A stretch of DNA of 64,000 nucleotides from Hyphomicrobiales bacterium (GCA_017305535.1 JAFKKN010000001.1:169145-233144); one strand, 5' to 3'; counted from the stretch's first letter, positions 36,194 to 45,745 are shown. The notes: generated from the letters alone by a model not told the origin. Made by a program: numbers and translations.

Positions 36194-36356
36194 CGACGGG
36201 AATCCAAATAAACCGAAACAGTGGCAACCGCACCGACCATGTTCTATCGAGATGACAATTCAATGACATGCACTGACGGGGATCAAGTCATCACCGTGCC
36301 GTATGCGCCGTCATGCGGCAGGACATTTCGTCCCGGCTGAACAAACCGCGAGCACG

Positions 36357-37079
36357 TCACTCGTCGGATGCCGCCTCTTGCCGCAGCAGATACGCCGCTA
36401 ACGACCGCGTGATCGGCCGGCCGAGCCGCAGGGATTCCGCGTCCAGCCGCGCCACCGCTTCCCGTGCCGCGACGAAGGATCTTTCGATCCGGCTGGCCAG
36501 ATAACCCACGACCGTCTCGTCGAGTTGCATTTGCCGGTCGGCGCCGAATTTCACGATCAAGGCGCGGAACAGGCCGTCGTCGGGCTGCGCGAGTGTGACC
36601 ACCGGCAAGGCGCGAAGCCGGGACCTCAAGTCACGCAGGCCGATATCGAAAGCCGACGGCGGTTGCCGCGCGGTCATCAAAACGAAAGCCTCATGCTCAC
36701 GGGCGAGGTTGAGCAAGTGAAACAAAGCTCGTTCGTCCATGGTCGCGGGATCGATGTCTTCGACCACCAGCGCGCCGGTCGCAAGTTCGGCCGGCACCAT
36801 CGCAGCTGTCAAGATATGAGCGGACGTCGTGCGGGCCCCCGCTTCCTTGGCCCAGATCGCCGCCAGATGGCTTTTCCCGGAACCCTCCGCTCCGACCAGC
36901 ATCATCACCCGGTTCGGCCAATCCGGCCAACGTTCGATCAGCGCCAGCCCGGCGGCATTGCACGGACCGTCGAGAAAATCGTCACGCGAAAAACTCTCCG
37001 CATGTGGCAGCGCAAACGCTAGCTGACGAGGCGGGGCACTGACTGACACGCATTGACTCCGTTCCGGCAGCGCCGGCAC
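36357..37079 (-). CDS. hdaA: DnaA-like replication regulator HdaA
   Basis: AAA+ protein of 240 residues related to the initiator DnaA domain III but without the DNA-binding domain IV. Near the N-terminus RQLAFALPH is the beta-clamp-binding motif (QL-x-F/L form); Walker A is GAEGSGKSH (63-71) and Walker B ALVVEDID (~102-109). Alphaproteobacterial HdaA promotes clamp-stimulated hydrolysis of DnaA-ATP, preventing re-initiation. Start is taken at 37079, though a start within the first 15 codons is possible. It lies 12 bases downstream of the phosphatidyltransferase gene. Confidence 0.9.
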   Translation of the reverse strand: MPALPERSQCVSVSAPPRQLAFALPHAESFSRDDFLDGPCNAAGLALIERWPDWPNRVMMLVGAEGSGKSHLAAIWAKEAGARTTSAHILTAAMVPAELATGALVVEDIDPATMDERALFHLLNLAREHEAFVLMTARQPPSAFDIGLRDLRSRLRALPVVTLAQPDDGLFRALIVKFGADRQMQLDETVVGYLASRIERSFVAAREAVARLDAESLRLGRPITRSLAAYLLRQEAASDE

Positions 37080-37091
37080 ACAATTCTTTCG

Positions 37092-37637
37092 TTAGCGGCT
37101 GAGCTCGATCGTGCTCATATGGCGAAGCCATTCCACCAGATAGAAGGCAACCGACAGCAATGTCAGGATCGCCACGCCGGCCATCAGGATCAACTCATAC
37201 GGCGACGCGCTGAAATTGAATCCCAAAGCCGCCAGAACCAAGGCCGCCAAGGCCACCTGCGCCGCCGTATTTAGCTTGGAAACCATCAACGGCTTCATCG
37301 GCATCGGCTTGCCGAACAGCCAGGAGATGATGACCGCGCCCACAATCATGATATCGCGCGAAACCACCAGAATCACGATCCAGCGCGGAAACGCCCCCCA
37401 GATGCCAAGCGCGACATAGATGGAAACCAGCAGCGCCTTGTCGGCCAGCGGATCGAGCAACGCGCCCAACTCGCTCGCCATATTGAAACGTTTGGCCAAA
37501 AACCCGTCGACCGCATCGCTGACGCCCGCGATGACGAAGATCCCGAACGCAATCTTCATTTGTCCCGAGGCGATAGCCCAGACGATCACCGGAACCAGCA
37601 GAATACGAATGAGCGTGATGATGTTGGGGATGCTCAC
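37092..37637 (-). CDS. CDP-alcohol phosphatidyltransferase (PgsA-like)
   Basis: Inner-membrane enzyme of 181 residues from GTG 37637 (SIPNIITLIRILLVPVIVW). The family motif D-G-x2-A-R-x8-G-x3-D-x3-D is complete except the arginine: DAVDGFLAKRFNMASELGALLDPLADK, with the four aspartates kept. Five hydrophobic segments follow. It most likely makes phosphatidylglycerophosphate or cardiolipin from CDP-diacylglycerol; the exact alcohol is not decided. Upstream frame (53 codons) was rejected because it is hydrophilic and not conserved. Divergent from purM (218-base gap holding the promoters). Confidence 0.85.
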   Translation of the reverse strand: MSIPNIITLIRILLVPVIVWAIASGQMKIAFGIFVIAGVSDAVDGFLAKRFNMASELGALLDPLADKALLVSIYVALGIWGAFPRWIVILVVSRDIMIVGAVIISWLFGKPMPMKPLMVSKLNTAAQVALAALVLAALGFNFSASPYELILMAGVAILTLLSVAFYLVEWLRHMSTIELSR

Positions 37638-37855
37638 GAGGGCGTTCCGGGCTTTCGCCAGTCTCCACAAGGGGTTGGAGCCGCCATGGCCACAACCGGC
37701 TAGTGTCTTTGGTCGTCTGTGCACAGTATAGGCGGTCGTAGCTTGCCGAACCATTGCACGGCAGAAGAATTCGACGTAACCACCCTTGAAATCCACGTTT
37801 TCCCCGCCCCGCCGTATCGATACACCCTAGGAACCGGCCAGGACCGATTGAAGCC

Positions 37856-38929
37856 ATGACGGACCGCAAGAACGGACTGACCTATGCCGACGCAGGCGTC
37901 GATATCGATGCCGGTAACCGGTTGGTCGACCTCATCAAGCCGATGGTGCGCGCCACCGCCCGCGCCGGCGCCGATGCCGAAATCGGCGGCTTCGGCGGCC
38001 TGTTCGATCTCAAGGCAGCCGGTTTCAAGGACCCGGTTCTGGTGGCGGCGACTGACGGGGTCGGCACCAAGGTCAAGATCGCCATCGAAACCGGTATCCA
38101 CAACGGTATCGGCATCGATCTGGTGGCGATGTCGGTCAACGACCTGGTGGTGCAAGGCGCCGAACCGCTGTTCTTCCTCGACTACTTCGCCTGCGGCAAA
38201 CTCGACCCCGAAGCTACCGCAACGATCGTCGCCGGTATTGCCGAGGGGTGCCGTGAGTCCGGTTGCGCCCTGATCGGCGGTGAAACCGCCGAGATGCCGG
38301 GCCTTTACAAGGACGGCGACTACGATCTCGCCGGTTTCGCGGTCGGCGCTGCCGAACGCGGCACGCTGCTGCCGGGCCGCGACATCGCGGCGGGCGACAT
38401 CGTGATCGGGCTCGCCTCCTCGGGCGTCCACTCCAACGGTTTTTCGCTCGTTCGCAAGATCGTGGAGAAGTCCGGACTCGGCTTCGGCGCCCCTGCCCCG
38501 TTCGCGCCGGTGCTGACGCTCGGCGGCGCGCTGCTGACGCCGACCCGGCTTTACGTCAAGTCGTGCCTGCGCGCGATCCGCGATACTGGCGGCATCAAGG
38601 GACTGGCTCACATCACCGGCGGCGGCTTCACCGACAACATTCCGCGCGTGCTGCCGAAGGCGCTGGGCGTGCGGATTGATCTCACGCAACTGCCGGTGTT
38701 GCCGGTGTTCAAATGGTTGGCGCAACAGGGCGACATCGCCGAATTGGAGTTGCTGCGGACCTTCAATTGCGGCATCGGCATGATCGCCATCGTCGGGCGC
38801 GATGCGGCTGCCGCCGTCATGGACAGTTTCCGCGCCAGTGGCGAAACCGCCGTGCAACTTGGAGAGGTGATCGAGAGCGGCGACGGCGAACGCGTCGTCT
38901 ATGACGGACACCTTGACCTGACATGGTGA
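37856..38929 (+). CDS. purM: Phosphoribosylformylglycinamidine cyclo-ligase (AIR synthetase)
   Basis: Cytosolic enzyme of 357 residues, fifth step of purine biosynthesis (FGAM + ATP to AIR). Visible motifs: [48 protein letters not shown], and [16 protein letters not shown], then [17 protein letters not shown]. Length is standard. It overlaps purN by 7 bases, so the pair is coupled. Confidence 0.97.
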   Translation: MTDRKNGLTYADAGVDIDAGNRLVDLIKPMVRATARAGADAEIGGFGGLFDLKAAGFKDPVLVAATDGVGTKVKIAIETGIHNGIGIDLVAMSVNDLVVQGAEPLFFLDYFACGKLDPEATATIVAGIAEGCRESGCALIGGETAEMPGLYKDGDYDLAGFAVGAAERGTLLPGRDIAAGDIVIGLASSGVHSNGFSLVRKIVEKSGLGFGAPAPFAPVLTLGGALLTPTRLYVKSCLRAIRDTGGIKGLAHITGGGFTDNIPRVLPKALGVRIDLTQLPVLPVFKWLAQQGDIAELELLRTFNCGIGMIAIVGRDAAAAVMDSFRASGETAVQLGEVIESGDGERVVYDGHLDLTW

Positions 38930-39588
38930 CCGCGGTGAAACGGCGCGTCGCCATTCTCATCTCCGGGCGCGGCTCCAACATGGCGGCGCTGATCACGGCG
39001 GCCAAGGCGCCGGCTTTTCCAGCCGAGATTACCGTAGTGATCTCCAACAAGCCTGACGCCGCCGGACTTGCCAAGGCGAAAGAGAACAACGTCGCGACAC
39101 TGGTGATCGACAGCGCGCCGTTCGGCAAGGACCGCACGGCGTTCGAGGCGGCCTTGCAGGCGGCACTCGATCAACACGGGATCGAGTTGATCTGCCTCGG
39201 CGGCTTCATGCGCTTGCTGACCACGGAGTTCGTCGAGCGTTGGGCCGGAAAGATGCTCAACATCCATCCTTCGCTGCTGCCATCGTTTCGCGGCCTCGAT
39301 CCGCATGGTCAGGCATTGCGTGCGGGCGTGAAAGTTTCCGGCGCGACGGTGCATTTCGTTACGCCCGAAATGGACGCTGGTCCTATCGTCATGCAGGGCG
39401 CGGTCGCGGTACGCGACGACGACACGCCGGATACGCTGGCAGAACGCGTACTAAGGCTTGAGCATCGCATCTATCCCGATGCGCTTCGACTGGTGGCGAG
39501 CGGCGGCACGCGTATCGACAAAGATGTGTGCAGGACCGCCGCGACCGGCAGTCCCGACGACACATTGATCTCGCCCGAGACAATCTAG
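38923..39588 (+). CDS. purN: Phosphoribosylglycinamide formyltransferase
   Basis: Formyl-tetrahydrofolate-dependent GAR transformylase of 221 residues. [16 protein letters not shown] gives the phosphate-binding start, [12 protein letters not shown] includes the catalytic Asn and His, and [12 protein letters not shown] carries the Asp of the DAG motif. The last ~25 residues are a non-conserved tail. Start ATG 38923 sits inside the end of purM. Product feeds the same pathway as purM. Confidence 0.96.
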   Translation: MVTAVKRRVAILISGRGSNMAALITAAKAPAFPAEITVVISNKPDAAGLAKAKENNVATLVIDSAPFGKDRTAFEAALQAALDQHGIELICLGGFMRLLTTEFVERWAGKMLNIHPSLLPSFRGLDPHGQALRAGVKVSGATVHFVTPEMDAGPIVMQGAVAVRDDDTPDTLAERVLRLEHRIYPDALRLVASGGTRIDKDVCRTAATGSPDDTLISPETI

Positions 39589-39627
39589 AGGTCGGCAGCG
39601 AGATCACACACCGGCAAGGACAACGAC

Positions 39628-40551
39628 ATGGCGAAGGTTGCGATTGTGGGTTGCGGGGCGATGGGCTCCGTCTATGCGGCGCTGATGGCCGATGCGGGCC
39701 ACGAGGTTCACGCCATTACTCTTTGGCCCGATCATGCTGCCGCGATGGCGGCGCACGGCCTGCGCTGCGAAGGTATCAGCGGCGATCGCACTGTGCGCCT
39801 CCACGCATCGACGACGACAGATGGCATCGGTATTTGCGATCTCGTCATTATCGCGACCAAGGCGTTCGACGTCGAAGCCGCGTCACGGGCCAGTCTGCCG
39901 CTGATCGGTCCGGACACCGTGGTGCAATCGATCCAGAACGGTCTCGGTTCGCCGGAAATCGCAGCCCCGATCGTTGGTGCCGATCGTCTTGCCGTGGGCG
40001 TCGTGGGCGGCTTCGGCGCGTCGATGCGCGGCCCCGGCCACGTGCATCACAACGGCATGGAGATGATCCGGTTCGGAGCGTTCGCCGGCTTGCCGCGCCA
40101 ACCGCTCGAGGCCTCCGCTGCGGTATGGGAATCGTCCGGCTTTAAGGTGACGCTGTTCGACGATATCAAGCGGATGGTCTGGGAAAAGCTGATCATGAAC
40201 GTCACCTTCTCCGCGACGTGCTGCACGACCGGATTGACCATCGGCGGCGTGATGGACGACGCCGATGCGTGGCCCGTCGCGCGCGGCTGCGCCGAGGAAG
40301 CCGTTGCCGTCGCGCATGCTTCCGGCATCAAGCTCGATGTCGGCGATCCGATCGCGCATATCCGCAAGCTCGGCGGCAAGATCCCACATGCCAAGCCGTC
40401 GATGCTGCTGGACTACGAAGCCCGGCGGCGCTGCGAGGTCGACGCGATCAACGGATCGATCCCGCGCCTCGGCAAGCCGCTTGGTGTCCGAACGCCGGTC
40501 AACGATACGCTGGTGCGCGTGATCAGAGCGCGTGAGCGGACCTTCCTGTAA
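39628..40551 (+). CDS. 2-dehydropantoate 2-reductase family protein (PanE/ApbA-like)
   Basis: NADPH-dependent reductase of 307 residues. The Rossmann start is VAIVGCGAMGSVYAALMADAGHEV; VIIATKAFDVEAA and SIQNGLGSPE are family segments, and the lysine-containing VWEKLIMNV with later PSMLLDYEARRRCEVDAINGSI supply the catalytic Lys and the ketopantoate-binding Asn/Ser. It may be the true PanE or a paralogue acting on another 2-oxoacid; no panB/panC nearby. It follows purN by 39 bases, perhaps in the same transcript. Confidence 0.85.
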   Translation: MAKVAIVGCGAMGSVYAALMADAGHEVHAITLWPDHAAAMAAHGLRCEGISGDRTVRLHASTTTDGIGICDLVIIATKAFDVEAASRASLPLIGPDTVVQSIQNGLGSPEIAAPIVGADRLAVGVVGGFGASMRGPGHVHHNGMEMIRFGAFAGLPRQPLEASAAVWESSGFKVTLFDDIKRMVWEKLIMNVTFSATCCTTGLTIGGVMDDADAWPVARGCAEEAVAVAHASGIKLDVGDPIAHIRKLGGKIPHAKPSMLLDYEARRRCEVDAINGSIPRLGKPLGVRTPVNDTLVRVIRARERTFL

Positions 40552-40575
40552 GTCACCAAAAGGACATCAGCGTCG

Positions 40576-41442
40576 CTATTCGCCGAGCGGCGACGTTTCG
40601 CTGGTCCTACTTTGCCTTAATTGCCGCAAGCGGCGGCCACGCCAGATACCGCCGCCAATCAAGACAACAATCATTCCAAGCAAGCCACATACGATCTCGA
40701 CCAGTTCACCGCGGAACACGAGCTGCGGTATCTCCGTAAAAAGCGTGGAGGTTGGGTCGATGGTGAGCGTCACTCCGCCGCCAAGGAAACGATGGAGTAG
40801 CGGTTGCACCACAGGATCGGTCGCAATGACCCCGCCTGCGATCCAGCCGAGAAGGGCAGCACCTGCCCACACCAGAATCGGCAGTCGGGTCAGTACAGCC
40901 ATAATCAGCGCGGCGCCGGCGACGATCAGCGGAATGCTGATCGCCAGTCCAAAGATCAACAAAGGCACGCTGCCATTTGCCGCGGCGGCCACCGCGATGA
41001 CGTTGTCGAGACTCATGACGATATCGGCAACGACGACAATCTGCACGGCCGCCATGAGATGTGCCGCGGCCTGAATGCCGTCCTCGCCGTCTTCGTCTTC
41101 CGGGACAAGCAATTTTGCGGCGATCACCAACAAGGCGAGCCCGCCGACCAGCTTGAGGAAAGGCAACTCCATCAGAGTTGCGACGATTCCGGTAAAAACA
41201 ATCCGGAGGATGACGGCGGCACCGGCGCCGAACACCATACCCCACAGCCGTTGACGCGGTTGGAGCCCCCTGCACGCCAGCGCGATCACCAAGGCATTAT
41301 CGCCCGACAGCAGAACGTTGATCCAGATGATCTGACCAACCGCGACCCAGAACGACGGATGATGCACCTGGCTCCGAAAGTCAGTGACGAGAGCCCCGAT
41401 CGTGGCGGGATCAAAGATGTGCAGCAGCCAATCCAAGGCCAA
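40576..41442 (-). CDS. TerC family membrane protein (YjbE-like)
   Basis: Protein of 288 residues with seven to nine hydrophobic segments. TerC signature residues are acidic within helices: IWINVLLSGDNALVIALA (Asp/Asn), and DIVMSLDNVIAVAAA (Asp-Asn) in the second half. Members are linked to manganese or other metal export and co-translational metal loading. A charged insertion PEDEDGEDG is near 114. The C-terminal ~80 residues form an extra helix-rich extension. Convergent with the PanE-like gene. Confidence 0.87.
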   Translation of the reverse strand: MALDWLLHIFDPATIGALVTDFRSQVHHPSFWVAVGQIIWINVLLSGDNALVIALACRGLQPRQRLWGMVFGAGAAVILRIVFTGIVATLMELPFLKLVGGLALLVIAAKLLVPEDEDGEDGIQAAAHLMAAVQIVVVADIVMSLDNVIAVAAAANGSVPLLIFGLAISIPLIVAGAALIMAVLTRLPILVWAGAALLGWIAGGVIATDPVVQPLLHRFLGGGVTLTIDPTSTLFTEIPQLVFRGELVEIVCGLLGMIVVLIGGGIWRGRRLRQLRQSRTSETSPLGE

Positions 41443-41597
41443 CCCCTTCCGGCCAGCGGTTCGCGTTACGTGATCCGCTTTTACGAGCTCGGTGCAAGAA
41501 CGGCTCTTAGTCTTTTGTTTGAGACAAACACAATGTAGCTCGCCAGACGGGCATCGAGCGGCGCGATCGACTCACGACTCGGCCTGCCCAACGATAA

Positions 41598-41627
41598 CAG
41601 CCTCCGGCTGCGATGCCGAAGGCTGTA
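41598..41627 (-). terminator. Hairpin downstream of ndk
   Basis: ACAGCCT-C-CGGC / GCCG-A-AGGCTGT, an 11-pair stem with one mismatch and a six-base loop, about 40 bases after the leftward ndk stop. The following T content is weak, so termination is likely but not certain. Confidence 0.5.
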
Positions 41628-41666
41628 TCACGTATCGATATCGGTTGGGAAAACGCGCTTTCGCGT

Positions 41667-42089
41667 TCAGCCCACGATCTCATTGCCCGAGAAGAACTGC
41701 GCGATCTCGATCACCGCGGTTTCCGGCGCATCCGAACCGTGCACCGAATTCTCGCCGATCGACTTGGCGTGGGCCTTGCGGATGGTGCCCTCGGCCGCCT
41801 TCGACGGATCGGTGGCGCCCATGACATCGCGATACTTCGCGATCGCGCCCTCGCCTTCGAGCACCTGCACGACGACCGGGGCCGAGATCATGAAATCAAC
41901 CAGTTCGCCAAAAAACGGGCGTTCCTTGTGCACGGCATAGAACGTCTGGGCCTGCTCGCGCGTCATGCGAATCCGCTTTTGCGCGACGATCCGCAGTCCG
42001 GCCTTCTCGATCAGCGCGTTGATAGCGCCGGTCAGATTGCGGGCAGTCGCGTCGGGCTTGATAATCGAAAAGGTACGTTCAATCGCCAT
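41667..42089 (-). CDS. ndk: Nucleoside diphosphate kinase
   Basis: Protein of 140 residues, the standard length, equilibrating NTP and dNTP pools via a phospho-histidine. [14 protein letters not shown] is the family start; the active-site histidine is in NSVHGSD near 117. Nearby segments [23 protein letters not shown] are also standard. Fits with gmk and purine genes in the window but is its own transcription unit; a 277-base gap upstream (42090-42366) holds its promoter. Confidence 0.97.
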   Translation of the reverse strand: MAIERTFSIIKPDATARNLTGAINALIEKAGLRIVAQKRIRMTREQAQTFYAVHKERPFFGELVDFMISAPVVVQVLEGEGAIAKYRDVMGATDPSKAAEGTIRKAHAKSIGENSVHGSDAPETAVIEIAQFFSGNEIVG

Positions 42090-42366
42090 GTCTTCGTCCT
42101 TGCAACACCATGGAGGGAGGTCGCGGGGCTTATATCGACGCCATCGCGCCCCGGCAAGGCGACATTTCCCGTCAGGCCGCGCTTAGTCGATCAATGACCG
42201 AAGTGGTTCAAGGCCAAATTTGACTGCGTGCGCTGGATCACACGCCCTGATCGCCGGGCTGAACGGGAACGAAAATCAACGCGACCCAACCATCAGACAC
42301 GACGCATTCGAGATCGTCTCGAACCTATCCACAGCGGATCGCGTCACACAGAGACAGGAGATGACT

Positions 42367-42630
42367 ATGAAGAAGTTCGCACTGGTTTTCGCTGCCGCCG
42401 CCTCATTGGGACTTGCCGCGATCGCCCCCAGCACCGCGTCCGCCGGCGGTTTCCATCATCACGGTTTCCACCACCACGGCTTTCATGGGCATTTCCATCA
42501 TGGCTACCACGGCGGGCCGCGGGTTTACATTGGCGGCCCGGTGTATGCCGGCGGGTATGGATGCACTGTTCGCCGTCTGGTTCCGACACCTCACGGCCTG
42601 CGCTGGCGCTGGGTGAATCGCTGCTACTGA
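42367..42630 (+). CDS. His/Gly-rich small secreted protein
   Basis: Protein of 87 residues from ATG 42367; AGGAG at 42356-42360 fits this ATG better than the one at 42361. A signal peptide (~1-27, ending TASAGG) precedes a stretch of repeated HHHGF/HGHF units (about ten histidines) and a Tyr/Gly-rich part VYIGGPVYAGGYGC with a conserved-looking Cys pair (GYGC, NRCY). Metal binding in the periplasm is suggested by composition only. A terminator follows. Confidence 0.75.
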   Translation: MKKFALVFAAAASLGLAAIAPSTASAGGFHHHGFHHHGFHGHFHHGYHGGPRVYIGGPVYAGGYGCTVRRLVPTPHGLRWRWVNRCY

Positions 42631-42655
42631 ACATCTGACAGCAAGCTGTGAAATT

Positions 42656-42688
42656 GCCCCGTTCGCCGCGCTGGCGACGGGGCTCTTT
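42656..42688 (+). terminator. Terminator after the His-rich gene
   Basis: GCCCCG / CGGGGC with TCGCC / GGCGA inner stem (one bulged T), loop GCGCT, then TCTTT. It is 26 bases after the stop codon. Confidence 0.75.
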
Positions 42689-42817
42689 CACGAAACCCGG
42701 TTCCAAGGGCTTTGCCCTTTAATCAATCTTTACTAAAGAACATAAAGGCGCGGCCGAAGTGAAACCATCATAACCCTCTTGGCTTTATTCCTACGTCAAC
42801 TGGATGAAATCGAGTAA

Positions 42818-43045
42818 GTGGAACCGGAGATGGCGGAACAATCGACCAACGGCCCTGACCGTCTGGATTACGCGACAAGCACCTCGATCTGCCGGGCAAT
42901 TGGGGAAAAGCTGGTTGGCGTGGAGTCATTGGATGCCGCCCACCTCCCGCCTCAGTTCCAGTCCCTGCTCGCGGCGATGCAAAGACAGGAAGATCAAGAA
43001 CGCGCTGTATCGGAACCGGGCCCCCATTTGAGTCGCCTGCGGTAG
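42818..43045 (+). CDS. Small acidic hypothetical protein, possibly NepR-like
   Basis: Seventy-five residues from GTG 42818 (ATG 42830 also possible). After ~25 polar residues comes ICRAIGEKLVGVESLDAAHLPPQF then SLLAAMQRQEDQE. The pattern IG..L...V....P..F..LL resembles the anti-sigma factor NepR core, but the match is short and is my inference. No sigma factor EcfG or PhyR gene is adjacent. Otherwise an unknown protein upstream of the ABC-F gene, 73 bases away. Confidence 0.45.
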   Translation: MEPEMAEQSTNGPDRLDYATSTSICRAIGEKLVGVESLDAAHLPPQFQSLLAAMQRQEDQERAVSEPGPHLSRLR

Positions 43046-43118
43046 CTGTTTAGATCGCGCCGGCCCCCTTCCCACTGACAATGCTTGCGTTCAGGCGCAT
43101 CTCCGGTGAAAAGCCCAG

Positions 43119-44990
43119 ATGCTTTCGCTTAACGACATCTCGGTTCGCATCGCCGGCCGCCTCCTGATCGACCACAGCACCGTACAGATCGTGCCGGGCT
43201 CGCGCATTGGTTTCGTCGGGCGCAACGGCGTCGGTAAATCCACCTTGTTTCACGCCATTCGAGGCGAATTGCCGCTGGAGAGCGGCAGCGTCGCCGTTCC
43301 GCCGCGCTGGACGATTGGCAGCCTCGCGCAGGAAGCCCCCGACGGTCCCGAAAGCCTGATCAATGTCGTCCTCAAGGCCGACCGCGAGCGCGACGCGTTG
43401 CTCCGAGAGGCTGAAACCGCCCACGACCCGCATCGGATCGCCGACATCCAGACCCGCCTCGCCGATATTGATGCCCATTCCGCCCCTGCTCGCGCGGCCG
43501 CGATCCTGAGCGGCCTGGGCTTCTCGACGACGGATCAGGCCCGATCGTGCCAGGAATTCTCCGGTGGCTGGCGGATGCGAGTGGCCCTCGCGGCAACACT
43601 GTTTTCGGCGCCCGATCTCTTGCTGCTAGACGAACCCACCAACTATCTCGATCTCGAAGGTACGCTGTGGCTTGAGGATCATCTCGCCAATTATCCGCGC
43701 ACGGTGATCGTGATCAGCCACGACCGCGATCTGCTCGACACTTCGGTCGATCAGATTTTGCACCTCGATCACGGCAAACTCTCACTCTACAAGGGCACTT
43801 ACTCCTCATTTGAGGAACAGCGTGCGGCGCGCGAGATGCTCGACGCCAAACACGCCAAGCGGCAGCAGGAGCAACGCAAGCGATTGCAAGACTTCGTCGA
43901 TCGCTTCAAGGCCAAGGCGTCGAAGGCGCGACAAGCCCAATCCCGCGTCAAGATGCTGGAGAAAATGAAGCCGGTGACCGCGCTGGTGACGCAGGATGTC
44001 CGCGAGATCACCTTTCCGACGCCCGAAAAAACACTGTCGCCACCGATCATTGCGCTCGATGGCGTCACGGTCGGATACGACCCGGCCAAACCGGTCCTGA
44101 ACCGCGTTACGCTGCGCATCGACAATGACGACCGCATCGCCCTGCTTGGCGCCAATGGCAACGGCAAATCGACGCTGGTGAAACTGCTCGCCGGCAGGCT
44201 CGCTCCGTTCTCGGGAAAGACCGTGCGCGCCGACAAGCTGTCAGTCGGATACTTCGCGCAGCATCAGACCGACGAACTCGATCTTGCTGGCTCCCCCTAC
44301 ACTCATATCCGCCGATTGATGCCGGACGCGCCTGAATCGAAAGTTCGCGCGAGAGTCGGCGCCATCGGCTTTTCCGGCAAGGCCGGCGATACCACCGTCA
44401 AGAATCTGTCCGGCGGCGAAAAAGCCCGGCTGCTGCTCGGCCTCGCAACCTTCGCTGCGCCCAACATGATCATTCTCGACGAACCGACCAACCATCTCGA
44501 CATCGACAGCCGTGCCGCCCTCGCCGAAGCCATTAATGAATTCCCCGGCGCGATCATCATGGTATCGCACGACCGCTACCTGATCGAATCCTGCGCCGAT
44601 CAGCTATGGGTGGTGGCCGACCGCACGGTTTCGCCCTATGACGGCGATCTCGACAGCTATCGCCGCACTGTGCTGTCGTCGCGCGGAGCACAATCGGCGT
44701 CACGCGATCGCGCTCTCGATCCCCGCACACGTGACGGAGCCACACGCCCCAAGTCGGAAAAGCGCACCTCTCCGAAGCAACGAATATCAGAATCCGAAGC
44801 GGAAATTGCGCGCATCAGCGAGATCATCGCGAAAATCGATGCTGCACTGGCGATGCCGGACCTGTACCAACGCGATCCCAAGCAAGCTGCACAACTCGGC
44901 AAGGCGCGAACCGGCGCGGCCGCGGCGCTTCAACGCGCGGAGGACGAATGGCTCGCAGCCAGCGCCGCACTGGACGAGGAAGTCGGCTAA
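43119..44990 (+). CDS. ABC-F family ATP-binding protein (YheS/Uup-like)
   Basis: Cytosolic protein of 623 residues with two nucleotide-binding domains and no membrane part. Domain 1 (~1-235): GRNGVGKST (Walker A), FSGGWRMRVALA (signature), LLLLDEPTNYLDL (Walker B). The inter-domain linker is basic and coiled (~235-300, RQQEQRKRLQDFVDRFKAKASKARQAQ). Domain 2 (~305-520): GANGNGKST, LSGGEKARLLLGL, MIILDEPTNHLDI. The last ~100 residues are a charged coiled-coil tail. ABC-F proteins act on ribosomes; subtype is nearest YheS. Confidence 0.92.
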   Translation: MLSLNDISVRIAGRLLIDHSTVQIVPGSRIGFVGRNGVGKSTLFHAIRGELPLESGSVAVPPRWTIGSLAQEAPDGPESLINVVLKADRERDALLREAETAHDPHRIADIQTRLADIDAHSAPARAAAILSGLGFSTTDQARSCQEFSGGWRMRVALAATLFSAPDLLLLDEPTNYLDLEGTLWLEDHLANYPRTVIVISHDRDLLDTSVDQILHLDHGKLSLYKGTYSSFEEQRAAREMLDAKHAKRQQEQRKRLQDFVDRFKAKASKARQAQSRVKMLEKMKPVTALVTQDVREITFPTPEKTLSPPIIALDGVTVGYDPAKPVLNRVTLRIDNDDRIALLGANGNGKSTLVKLLAGRLAPFSGKTVRADKLSVGYFAQHQTDELDLAGSPYTHIRRLMPDAPESKVRARVGAIGFSGKAGDTTVKNLSGGEKARLLLGLATFAAPNMIILDEPTNHLDIDSRAALAEAINEFPGAIIMVSHDRYLIESCADQLWVVADRTVSPYDGDLDSYRRTVLSSRGAQSASRDRALDPRTRDGATRPKSEKRTSPKQRISESEAEIARISEIIAKIDAALAMPDLYQRDPKQAAQLGKARTGAAAALQRAEDEWLAASAALDEEVG

Positions 44991-45062
44991 CTCAGGCGAG
45001 ATTTTTCAGCACGTCGCTTCACGCACGTCAGCAGATAAAGCACGATGCATTCAACCTGATCC

Positions 45063-45146
45063 GTCATGCCCGGCTTTATGCCGGGTATCCACGATCTTAA
45101 AAGCCACCGAGGTAAAGACGTGGATGGCCGGGACAAGCCCGGCCAC
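45063..45146. repeat. Composite REP element, class A pair
   Basis: Two stems, ATGCCCGGC-TTTA-TGCCGGGTAT (45066-45088) and TGGCCGGG-ACAAG-CCCGGCCA (45125-45145), flank ATCCACGATCTT and its near-inverse AAAGACGTGGAT. The layout matches that at 25276-25408. It fills most of the 191-base gap between the ABC-F gene and the lipoprotein gene. Confidence 0.8.
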
Positions 45147-45181
45147 GGCGAAACGTTGATTCAACCTCAGTTCATCCAGCT

Positions 45182-45745
45182 TTAGCCGGCGTGGCGCTTC
45201 TTGGCCTTCGCGCGGTTTGGCTTGGCGGGTGCCGCCGCTTCCGGCAAACCTTCGATTGAACTCAGTCTGCCCGAATTGAAGGTATAAATTCCGGCACGCG
45301 GACCTTTGGCATAGGTCAGCACGGCGATCCGCTCGCCGCCAGGTCCGGTGGACAGGTTGACGTTGTCGGGTGTGCCAGCACCGCGCGCCACATCGCATTC
45401 GGTATGTCCCAGCGCGACGTGCCCGCCTTGCGCGGGCGGCGTGGCGCCCGGCCCCTCGGCCATGGCGCTGGCCTCGCTCGGCGACGCCATACCCGGACAT
45501 CGACCGTCGGCGCTGATGAGATCCTCAGGCGTGACCGGCTTTTCCGGGGTCAACGGCGGCGTTTCAATGGAGACGTTCCTGTTAAGGCTTCGCCCGGCAC
45601 GTGAAAACCATTGGGCGTCCTTCGACATCAGGTCGCTCGAGAACACATCGGACATACTGGCTCCCGCGCAACCGGCCAACAGTGGCGCAAGCAACACCGC
45701 GGCAAGCACAACATTTCGGTGTGGAGAGTTGTTTCGCACGTTCAA
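45182..45745 (-). CDS. Outer-membrane-type lipoprotein, hypothetical
   Basis: Protein of 187 residues with a lipoprotein signal: a basic start (NNSPHRN), hydrophobic VVLAAVLLAPLLAGC, and the lipobox LAGC with Cys26. The mature part has DLMSKDAQWFSRAGRSLN, two cysteines (GRCPGM, HTECDVA) and GPRAGIYTFNSGRLSSIEG, ending in a Lys-rich tail AKPNRAKAKKRHAG. Two cysteines suggest one disulfide. No function recognised. Confidence 0.75.
   Translation of the reverse strand: MNVRNNSPHRNVVLAAVLLAPLLAGCAGASMSDVFSSDLMSKDAQWFSRAGRSLNRNVSIETPPLTPEKPVTPEDLISADGRCPGMASPSEASAMAEGPGATPPAQGGHVALGHTECDVARGAGTPDNVNLSTGPGGERIAVLTYAKGPRAGIYTFNSGRLSSIEGLPEAAAPAKPNRAKAKKRHAG

Noticed and set aside
41443..41666. Manganese riboswitch (yybP-ykoY) upstream of terC
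   Set aside because: No convincing consensus could be traced by eye; a covariance search would be needed.
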